This document shows positions 1 through 5,233 of a DNA stretch of 10,289 nucleotides, piece after piece. The notes under the pieces are model-generated. The model saw only the letters and a list, made by a program, of their open reading frames with translations. It was not told where the DNA came from and did no database searches. The stretch comes from an uncultured Ruminococcus sp. GTDB taxonomy: Bacteria; Bacillota; Clostridia; Oscillospirales; Ruminococcaceae. The stretch is from the NCBI GenBank assembly GCA_946183385.1, contig CAMHBN010000050.1, positions 1 through 10,289 on the forward strand, written 5' to 3'. A program made the position numbers and the translations under genes. The stretch's first letter is position 1. Each line of letters begins with the position of its first letter.

Positions 1-320
1 ATGCACAGCCAGCGGAAAAAGCCCGCTTTAGCCATTCCCTCGACCATTATCATCATACCTGCGATGAATACGATAGTCGCCCAGTTGATACCCTTGCTCT
101 CGCTCTCGGTGACCTGATACCAGAACTCCTTGGTCGCGAATTCCTTGATGGCGATGGTGTTCCAGATGGCACTCCAGCTCCTCATGCAGATACCGAATAC
201 GACAACAAGCGTGAGAGCTCCGCAGCCGAGAGTGACGTAGTGCCTCTCTATCTTGTCCCACACGATGAGCAGGAACATTGCGATGAAAATTACGACGGCA
301 AAAATCTGTGCTGCCAGCAT
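1..320 (-). CDS. ArsB/NhaD-type ion transporter, N-terminal part (runs off left edge)
   Basis: The first 106 codons of a polytopic membrane protein read leftwards from ATG at 318-320; the rest lies beyond position 1. The start is set by a strong Shine-Dalgarno, AAGGAGGTC, five bases upstream. Hydrophobic segments are visible at about residues 3-21, 29-46 and 78-96. The stretch GINWATIVFIAGMMIMVEG (residues 77-95) resembles the conserved segment of the ArsB/NhaD/SLC13-like ion transporter superfamily, which moves anions or exchanges Na+ for H+ across the cytoplasmic membrane. The substrate cannot be told from this fragment. It is transcribed from its own promoter, divergently from the GNAT operon. 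An overlapping minus-strand frame opening at 372 is a shadow of this gene. The family call is from recognised motif similarity and is fairly secure; arsenite versus sodium specificity is not assignable. Confidence 0.82.
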   Translation of the reverse strand, partial: MLAAQIFAVVIFIAMFLLIVWDKIERHYVTLGCGALTLVVVFGICMRSWSAIWNTIAIKEFATKEFWYQVTESESKGINWATIVFIAGMMIMVEGMAKAGFFRWLC

Positions 321-342
321 AAAAGACCTCCTTAATATATAA

Positions 343-357
343 GCCCGCAGAGCAGGC
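343..357 (-). other. Small hairpin in the transporter leader
   Basis: Read on the minus strand, GCCTGC and GCGGGC pair (five Watson-Crick pairs and one G-U) around a three-base loop. The hairpin lies between the promoter and the ribosome binding site of the left-edge transporter, just after a short T run. It might affect mRNA stability or initiation, but it is too small to call a riboswitch or attenuator. Confidence 0.3.
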
Positions 358-377
358 GAAAAAACGAACCAAATCGA

Positions 378-406
378 ATTATAGCACAATCGCTTGGTTT
401 ATTCAA
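378..406 (-). promoter_or_regulatory. Sigma-A-type promoter of the left-edge transporter gene
   Basis: On the minus strand, the -35 box TTGAAT (401-406) and a perfect -10 box TATAAT (378-383) are separated by 17 bases. TGC directly before the -10 box makes it an extended -10 element. Transcription would start near 371, giving a leader of about 50 bases before the ATG at 320. Confidence 0.72.
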
Positions 407-415
407 GAGAAAACC

Positions 416-540
416 GACTCAAAGTAAAATTTCTGCATATAAACCTCAATGTTTCTTGAAGTCAAGCATTTTTTGTGCATTTTGCCGTCGATATCGTCGC
501 AGAAACCGTCCTTATACGACGGACTCAGGTCAAAGTAAAA
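416..540. repeat. Degenerate direct repeat and small inverted repeats between divergent promoters
   Basis: The region between the two divergent promoters holds no gene. GACTCAAAGTAAAA at 416-429 recurs as GACTCAGGTCAAAGTAAAA at 522-540, the second copy carrying five extra bases; AAACCG precedes both (411-416 and 503-508). Also present are the inverted repeats CTTGA-AG-TCAAG (455-466) and CCGTC-N7-GACGG (506-522), and the palindrome CGATATCG (489-496). They could be protein binding sites or decayed repeats; no regulator is identified. Confidence 0.35.
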
Positions 541-562
541 AAATGAACATAAGCCCCGCTTA

Positions 563-591
563 TTGCCAAGAAGCCTTGACTATGATATAAT
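563..591 (+). promoter_or_regulatory. Promoter of the GNAT - glycosyltransferase - antiporter operon
   Basis: The -35 box TTGCCA (563-568) and a perfect -10 box TATAAT (586-591) are spaced by 17 bases, with an extended -10 TGA at 583-585. Predicted transcription begins near 598, about 20 bases before the acetyltransferase start. The in-frame TTG at 563 is the -35 box, which rules it out as the start codon. Confidence 0.75.
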
Positions 592-619
592 TGGTATATT
601 CTTATGCGGGGAGGGCTAT

Positions 620-1060
620 ATGGAGATAATCAGACTCGGTGCCGACCGTTTCGGCGAGATAAAGCTCCTGTTTCGCGACGTTTTTATGAATGAGCCGTGG
701 AACGACGACTGGAGCGACGATATACAGCTCACGGAGTATCTGCTCGACCTCACCGGCAACAGAAATTCCCTCGCATTCGGTCTCCTCGACGGGGACAAGC
801 TCGTCGGGATATCGCTCGGCAGTATCATGCACTGGTGCACGGGTACGGAATACTACATCTACGAGTTCTGCATAAGCCGTGACCGTCAGCACGAGGGTCT
901 CGGTACGGAGCTTCTCAGCGGCATAGAGAAGCGCGTAAAGGATATGGGCGTTGACCACATCTTCCTGCAAACGGAGGAAAGTGCTCCCGCCTGCGGATTC
1001 TACAAGAAGAACGGCTTCACCGTGCTCGAGGGACACGTCTCCCTCGTTCACAAGCTGTGA
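620..1060 (+). CDS. GNAT-family N-acetyltransferase
   Basis: A 146-residue single-domain protein of the GCN5-related acetyltransferase fold, which transfers the acetyl group of acetyl-CoA to an amine on a small molecule or protein, probably in the cytosol. The acetyl-CoA pyrophosphate loop is visible as QHEGLG at residues 90-95, fitting the Q/R-x-x-G-x-G/A rule. It is followed by the usual helix, a strand, and the family ending ACGFYKKNGF near the C terminus. I chose ATG 620 because GGGGAGGG lies just upstream (608-615) and because the longer in-frame reading begins inside the promoter. The length is normal for a one-domain GNAT. It is the first gene of an operon; its stop is followed at once by the glycosyltransferase. 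The substrate is unknown and cannot be read from the neighbours. Confidence 0.88.
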   Translation: MEIIRLGADRFGEIKLLFRDVFMNEPWNDDWSDDIQLTEYLLDLTGNRNSLAFGLLDGDKLVGISLGSIMHWCTGTEYYIYEFCISRDRQHEGLGTELLSGIEKRVKDMGVDHIFLQTEESAPACGFYKKNGFTVLEGHVSLVHKL

Positions 1061-1071
1061 TGAGGTCGGCT

Positions 1072-1809
1072 ATGGAAAAGAGAACGGTAACTGTTGTCAT
1101 TCCCGCGCACAACGAGGAAAAGTACGTCGCGCGGTGCATAGGCTCGATACGCGCGGCAGCTGGGGTATACGGCGGAGATGTAGAGATAATCGTCGTCTGC
1201 AACCGCTGTACAGACAGGACTGCCGAGATAGCAGAAAAGCTCGGTGCGAGGGTTCTCCTCAATGAGGACAGATGTATCGCGAAGGTGCGAAATGCTGGCA
1301 TTTTCGCCGCAAATGGCGAAGTCGTGATGACCATCGACTGCGACAACCGCATGACCCGCGGTACGATACGCGAGGCTGTCCGCCTGCTCAATTCGGGCAG
1401 GTTCATCGGCGGCGGAGCTCCGATGAGGTTCGAGAGGTATTCGCTCCCGCTGTACCTCAACGACATCATCTGCCGTGTTTCCTTCGCGGTGACGGGGCTG
1501 TACTGCGGTATCTTCTGGGCTGAGAAAACCACCTTCGAGGAGGTCGGCGGCTTCGTCGAGAAAAAGGCTATGGAGGACGCCGCCACCGCAAAAAGGCTGA
1601 AAGCCTGCGGAAAAGCCCGCGGCAAGGAGTACACTACCCTGCGAAAAAACTTTCTCATCAACTCCACCCGCAAGTACGATGACCTCGGCGACTGGCTATA
1701 CTTCAAGCTGATGATACAGAACGCGGGAGCTCTCGCGAGGGCGGTGCTCGGAAACAGACGCGACCTCGACAAGCTGCTTGACAGGCTGTTCTACGACTAT
1801 AACGGATAA
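1072..1809 (+). CDS. Family 2 (GT-A fold) glycosyltransferase
   Basis: A 245-residue soluble glycosyltransferase that would transfer a sugar from a nucleotide-sugar donor. It starts with the GT2 signature VTVVIPAHNEEKYVARCI, followed by EIIVVCNRCTDRTAEIA, which forms the nucleotide-binding half. The metal-binding DxD is DCD at residues 89-91, and a candidate catalytic acidic pair, ED, is at 168-169 in KAMEDAATAKRL. No clear membrane helix is present, although the middle segment LYLNDIICRVSFAVTGLYCGIFW is hydrophobic and may touch the membrane. GTG 1057 and ATG 1060 are also in frame and overlap the previous stop, but TGAGGT (1061-1066) sits six bases before ATG 1072, so I prefer that start. 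The acceptor is unknown. Co-transcription with the flanking genes is likely from spacing. Confidence 0.86.
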   Translation: MEKRTVTVVIPAHNEEKYVARCIGSIRAAAGVYGGDVEIIVVCNRCTDRTAEIAEKLGARVLLNEDRCIAKVRNAGIFAANGEVVMTIDCDNRMTRGTIREAVRLLNSGRFIGGGAPMRFERYSLPLYLNDIICRVSFAVTGLYCGIFWAEKTTFEEVGGFVEKKAMEDAATAKRLKACGKARGKEYTTLRKNFLINSTRKYDDLGDWLYFKLMIQNAGALARAVLGNRRDLDKLLDRLFYDYNG

Positions 1810-1820
1810 AGGAGATATTT

Positions 1821-2756
1821 ATGCTCAAATATATACTGCTCGTCGGCGGGTTCTTCCTGCTGATAAAGGGCGCCGACCTCTTCGTTGACGGAAGCTCGGC
1901 TGCCGCGAAAATGCTCAGAGTATCGCCGCTCATAATCGGTATGACCATCGTAGCTATGGGCACGAGCCTGCCCGAGACCTCGGTAAGCGTCAGCGCTGCC
2001 ATCGTCGGCAAAAACGAGCTCGCGATAAGCAACGTCGTCGGCTCGAACATCTTCAACCTCATGGTCGTATGCGGAATGTGCGCTCTGCTGTGTCCGCTGA
2101 AAATAGACGGCGAATCGCTGAAACGCGACTTCCCGTTCTCCATCGTCATCGCGGGACTTCTCATGCTCGTGGGCTGGCTCGGCTGGACGGTCGGCAGAAT
2201 CGACGGTATTATCATGCTCCTGCTGTTCGCGGGCTTCCTTATCATAATGATAAGCTCCGCGAAGAAGCAGCAGACCGAGAACGGCGGCGAGGACGAATAC
2301 AAAGCTATGCCCGTGTGGAAGCTCCTGCTGTTCATCATCATCGGTATGGCTGCTATCGCAATAGGCGGTAAAATGGTCGTTTCGGGAGCCTCCGACATCG
2401 CACGCAGGTTCGGTATGTCGGACAACCTCATCGGTATGACGATAGTTGCGCTCGGAACGAGCCTTCCCGAGCTCGTTACCTCTGTAGTTGCCGCGAAGAA
2501 GAACGAGGTCGATATGGCGCTCGGAAACGTCATCGGCTCGAATATCTTCAATATCCTGTTCGTCCTCGGAGTCGCCGCCGCGATACACCCCGTAGCCTTC
2601 ACTATGGCTAATCTCGTGGACACGGCAGTCCTCATCGCCATGAGCGGACTCGTCCTGCTGTTCTGTATCAGAAAGAAGCAGCTCGTCCGCTGGCAGGGAG
2701 CTTTAATGCTCATAATCTACGCGGGATATACCGCCTACATCATCAACAGAAACTAA
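1821..2756 (+). CDS. CaCA-family sodium/calcium exchanger-like membrane protein (YrbG type)
   Basis: A 311-residue integral membrane antiporter of the Ca2+:cation antiporter superfamily, which normally exchanges Ca2+ for Na+ or H+ across the cytoplasmic membrane. Both inverted alpha-repeats are intact. The first has GTSLPE at residues 47-52 and GSNIFN at 74-79; the second has GTSLPE at 212-217 and GSNIFN from 239. These hold the acidic and Asn residues that bind the ions in this family. About ten hydrophobic segments are visible, with a charged cytoplasmic loop near residues 146-162 between the two halves. Length is normal. AAAGGAG (1808-1814) overlaps the glycosyltransferase stop and lies six bases before the ATG, so this is the third operon gene. 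A strong terminator follows. Ion specificity is inferred only from the family. Confidence 0.93.
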   Translation: MLKYILLVGGFFLLIKGADLFVDGSSAAAKMLRVSPLIIGMTIVAMGTSLPETSVSVSAAIVGKNELAISNVVGSNIFNLMVVCGMCALLCPLKIDGESLKRDFPFSIVIAGLLMLVGWLGWTVGRIDGIIMLLLFAGFLIIMISSAKKQQTENGGEDEYKAMPVWKLLLFIIIGMAAIAIGGKMVVSGASDIARRFGMSDNLIGMTIVALGTSLPELVTSVVAAKKNEVDMALGNVIGSNIFNILFVLGVAAAIHPVAFTMANLVDTAVLIAMSGLVLLFCIRKKQLVRWQGALMLIIYAGYTAYIINRN

Positions 2757-2760
2757 AATT

Positions 2761-2790
2761 AAAAGCCAAGACTTTACGTCTTGGCTTTTT
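2761..2790. terminator. Intrinsic terminator, probably bidirectional
   Basis: A perfect 12-bp stem, AAAAGCCAAGAC (2761-2772) with GTCTTGGCTTTT (2778-2789), encloses a five-base loop and ends in a run of five T on the plus strand. It lies four bases after the antiporter stop. On the minus strand the stem is followed by TTTTAATTTT, so it can also stop transcription from the convergent phospholipase-like gene, whose stop is at 2829. Confidence 0.93.
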
Positions 2791-2828
2791 GATTGTGCAG
2801 AAAAAAACGGGCGCACGGAATTTTCACG

Positions 2829-3869
2829 TCATAATCTGAACAATTGCTCGCCGTGGAGCGGGTCGAACTTTTTCAGCTGGAGCTTTCCGTCAACTACCTC
2901 GAGCACGCGTCCGTCGTTGTCTTTGGCGGGTGAGAGCGTAAACAGCCCGTCGTGACGGTGCGCGGCGCAGAACACCATATCCGTGATATTTACCTTCGAC
3001 TCGGGTGAGGGATTGACTCCGTGGAATATCATGCCCTTTTCCGTTATCTTTATCGTCATGACATCTGTGCCCTTGAGCAGTCTGCACCCCGAGCCGTTGA
3101 GGATATAATGCGCCTCGCGCTCCTTGGCTGTGATGTCCTGACAGAAGCGCATGAGCAGTGCGCATATCACGCGCTCGGTGCGGAGCAGATGCGACTTTAT
3201 CGCCTCGACAGGATCGGTCTCGACTGCGGTGAGCCCGCCTGCCGTTTCAAGGGCTAACTTGTTGAGGTCGTCCGCAAATGAATCACGCGAGGAGAAGAGG
3301 TCGGGGAGCTCATCTATGTGCTGCTCGGGGACGAGGTCGGGATATATCGCCTTTGCGAGCCGCTCGTAGCCCTTGTGGAAGCTCCTGCCGAGCGAATAGT
3401 ACGTCATCGACGCCGTATGCGGCAGACAGCACATATCCGATATCATATGCACCGCCCGTCCGAGGAATCTGCCGCACTCCTCGGTATAGCCCGCGTGCTG
3501 CATGGTCAGTGCCATGGTGTAGTCCTCCTCGAACATTGTGCGGGCGCTCTTGCTGTGCCTCTTTATGCCGTTGCGGTAGTAGGAGTTGACCTTCTTCATC
3601 TCCTTGCCGCCGAGACTGAGTGCGCAGTAATAATGCCGTCCGGTGCCGTTCTCGTAGTCGCCCTTCCTGTCAGGGCGCTTCGCATAAGGCATAAGCGTTT
3701 CTATCATCGGAGCAAAGATGTCCTCGGTTTCGGGATGGAGCGTCTTCAGTATCACCAGCGAGCGCAGGAGAAGTGTCCTGTGGACGCATTTGGGTTCGGT
3801 AGTCCGCTCGGACATATACTTGTCCGCAAGCACGTGAAGTTCCTTTGCAGTAGTTCGTAAAGCGCTCAT
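2829..3869 (-). CDS. Zinc-dependent phospholipase C / S1-P1 nuclease-fold protein without signal peptide
   Basis: A 346-residue protein whose core matches the metal-binding helices of zinc-dependent phospholipase C and P1 nuclease, trinuclear-zinc phosphodiesterases. The series H141, D145, H151, H165, E169 has spacings +4, +6, +14, +4. These equal the spacings I recall for Bacillus cereus PLC ligands H118, D122, H128, H142, E146. H30 and D71 also keep the 41-residue spacing of PLC H14 to D55; H79 is a weaker candidate for H69. Secreted PLC uses an N-terminal Trp created by processing; here there is no signal peptide and no Trp in the first 30 residues, so one zinc site must differ. The last 110 residues are beta-rich, and the very end (RVLEVVDGKLQLKKF, then GEQLFRL) recalls one ricin-type beta-trefoil repeat. 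AAAGGAG lies six bases before ATG 3869. Fold assignment is good; substrate and location are unknown. Confidence 0.72.
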   Translation of the reverse strand: MSALRTTAKELHVLADKYMSERTTEPKCVHRTLLLRSLVILKTLHPETEDIFAPMIETLMPYAKRPDRKGDYENGTGRHYYCALSLGGKEMKKVNSYYRNGIKRHSKSARTMFEEDYTMALTMQHAGYTEECGRFLGRAVHMISDMCCLPHTASMTYYSLGRSFHKGYERLAKAIYPDLVPEQHIDELPDLFSSRDSFADDLNKLALETAGGLTAVETDPVEAIKSHLLRTERVICALLMRFCQDITAKEREAHYILNGSGCRLLKGTDVMTIKITEKGMIFHGVNPSPESKVNITDMVFCAAHRHDGLFTLSPAKDNDGRVLEVVDGKLQLKKFDPLHGEQLFRL

Positions 3870-3895
3870 AGCAGGCTCCTTTCGCTTGAGTTATA

Positions 3896-3908
3896 TGACC
3901 GAAGGTCA
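3896..3908. promoter_or_regulatory. Palindromic operator candidate in the leader of the phospholipase-like gene
   Basis: TGACC-GAA-GGTCA is a perfect inverted repeat with five-base arms. It lies just downstream of the predicted transcription start on the minus strand, about +6 to +18, a place where a bound repressor would block elongation. Arms of this kind are common among TetR-family operators, but no regulator gene is in the window. Confidence 0.5.
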
Positions 3909-3920
3909 GTTACTACTGAT

Positions 3921-3949
3921 ATAATACCATATTTTACGCTTTAAGTCAA
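3921..3949 (-). promoter_or_regulatory. Promoter of the phospholipase-like gene
   Basis: On the minus strand, -35 TTGACT (3944-3949) and -10 TATTAT (3921-3926) are separated by 17 bases, with an extended -10 TGG. The -35 box is one arm of a second perfect inverted repeat, AGTCAATACTTGACT (3944-3958). Predicted start is near 3914, about 45 bases before the ATG. Confidence 0.7.
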
Positions 3950-3958
3950 TACTTGACT
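3944..3958. promoter_or_regulatory. Inverted repeat overlapping the -35 box
   Basis: AGTCAA-TAC-TTGACT has perfect six-base arms. It covers the -35 box of the phospholipase-like gene and lies seven bases beyond the stop of the solute-binding protein. As RNA it would form only a short A/U-rich hairpin without a T run, so it is a poor terminator; a protein binding site is at least as likely. Confidence 0.4.
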
Positions 3959-3964
3959 ACGCTG

Positions 3965-5233
3965 CTAAGCCATCTCGAAGCTCTCGGCGTAGGTATCGTA
4001 AAGCTGCTGTGCGGCTTCCTCCGCCGTAGCCTTGTCATATAGGACGAGGTTGCACGCATCGTTGAACCCGTTGATGAGGTTGTTGTTCTCTATCAGCGGC
4101 GACATCTCGCGCAGCTTCGTATTGTTGTCCATGACAACCGAAGCCTCATACTGCAAGCCGCTGAGCATACCCTCCTCGTCGAGACAGGAACGCGCCTTCC
4201 TGCTTATCGGTATGCCCTTTTCAACGCCCTGAAGCAGCGCCATATCCTTGTCATTGAGCAGGAAATCGAGCAGCATCGCCGCCTCTTTGGGGTGTGTGGT
4301 ATTCTTGCTCATAGCATAGAGAGTGGCAGGCTTCTCGTACCAGCCCGCGCCGCTGTCGGCAGGCGTGAACGCCGTATAATCCGCCGCGACTATCTCGTCG
4401 CCGCGGTCTATGGAGGTCCCGAAGTAGTTCATCGCGTCGCTCACCCACGCAACGGCACCCGCACAGGTGCCGTTCTCGACCTTGACCTTCTTGAAGTCCT
4501 CTATCTGGGGAATGACCTTGCGGTCTACCATCTCCGCGTAGAATTCGATCATCACCTGAAGCTCCTTCGGCGTAAAGGCGATAGCGCCCTTGTCGTCGAA
4601 GAAGCTCCTGCCCGTTTTCTGCTCGGCGTATGCGATGGTATAGAGCCATATCGCCTTTGAGGCGCCGCACAGCGGGTAAATGCCGTCCTTGCTGAGGACG
4701 TCCGCCGCCGCAAAGAAGTCGTCCCACGTCTGCGGGATACCGAGCCCGTAGGAATCAAACACAGTCTTGTTGATGTATACCGTCTCGGTGTTCATCGCAA
4801 TGGGTATCGCGTTCAGAACGCCGTTCCGCGTGCCGTATTTCAGCGTATCCTCAGGGTATTCCGACAGGTCGAGCACATCCGCGACCTTGCCGAGGTCATA
4901 GTAGCCCGCGCCGTCCTTGGAGAAATCGTCCAGCCAGCCGACGTTTATCTGCATGATGTCCGATTCCGTCTCCGAGACCATACGTATGCGGTTGCGCGCC
5001 TCATAGCCCGACCACTCCGAATAGTTGCAGTTGACCTTTATATCGGGATGGAGCTCCTGAAATATCTGTACAGCCTGGAGAGTATACTCTGTACGCGGGT
5101 CGTTGCCCCACCAAGCGAGGCTGATGACGGTCTGCTCGCGCTGGGAGCGCACTATCTGCTTGCCCGCACATCCGCACGGCACGAGCATCACTGCCGCCGT
5201 CAGTGCTGCAGCAGCTCTGCCTATCGCTTTCAT
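3965..5233 (-). CDS. ABC sugar-type extracellular solute-binding lipoprotein, without permease genes
   Basis: A 422-residue solute-binding protein of the CUT1-like sugar-binding group (bacterial extracellular solute-binding family 1). The N terminus (MKAIGRAAAALTAAVMLVPCGCAGK) is a lipoprotein signal, with Cys20 or Cys22 as the lipidated residue, so the protein should be anchored on the outer face of the membrane. The mature part begins with a typical lobe, TVISLAWWGNDPRTEYTLQA, then WLDDFSKDGAGYYDL, NAIPIAMNTETVYINKTVF and IPQTWDDFFAAADVL, all usual for this family. Its ATG is embedded in the TGA stop of the diguanylate cyclase (ATGA overlap), with GGGGAGGTGG seven bases upstream, so the two are translationally coupled. 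No permease or ATPase genes follow; the next gene downstream is the phospholipase-like one. It may deliver ligand to an unlinked transporter or to the cyclase's sensor. Sugar identity is unknown. Confidence 0.9.
   Translation of the reverse strand: MKAIGRAAAALTAAVMLVPCGCAGKQIVRSQREQTVISLAWWGNDPRTEYTLQAVQIFQELHPDIKVNCNYSEWSGYEARNRIRMVSETESDIMQINVGWLDDFSKDGAGYYDLGKVADVLDLSEYPEDTLKYGTRNGVLNAIPIAMNTETVYINKTVFDSYGLGIPQTWDDFFAAADVLSKDGIYPLCGASKAIWLYTIAYAEQKTGRSFFDDKGAIAFTPKELQVMIEFYAEMVDRKVIPQIEDFKKVKVENGTCAGAVAWVSDAMNYFGTSIDRGDEIVAADYTAFTPADSGAGWYEKPATLYAMSKNTTHPKEAAMLLDFLLNDKDMALLQGVEKGIPISRKARSCLDEEGMLSGLQYEASVVMDNNTKLREMSPLIENNNLINGFNDACNLVLYDKATAEEAAQQLYDTYAESFEMA

Noticed and set aside
28..372. 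Minus-strand 114-residue reading frame opening at 372
   Set aside because: It is Arg/His-rich with no family resemblance and overlaps, in another frame, the ArsB/NhaD-type gene that has a good ribosome binding site and clear membrane helices.
563..619. N-terminal extension of the acetyltransferase from TTG 563
   Set aside because: The TTG is the -35 box and the extension spans the -10 box; ATG 620 has a strong Shine-Dalgarno.
1057..1071. GTG 1057 or ATG 1060 as glycosyltransferase start
   Set aside because: No Shine-Dalgarno lies at the right distance, while TGAGGT precedes ATG 1072 by six bases. They remain possible through coupling with the previous stop.
1703..2713. Long minus-strand reading frame opposite the antiporter
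   Set aside because: Ser/Pro/Thr-rich shadow of a gene with both alpha-repeats intact; no supporting start or family signal.
3318..3860. Plus-strand 180-residue frame opposite the phospholipase-like gene
   Set aside because: No recognisable motif and no promoter or ribosome binding site; the opposite strand has a conserved metal-ligand series.
3944..3958. Inverted repeat as terminator of the binding-protein gene
   Set aside because: Only six mostly A/U pairs and no following T run; it overlaps a good -35 box instead.
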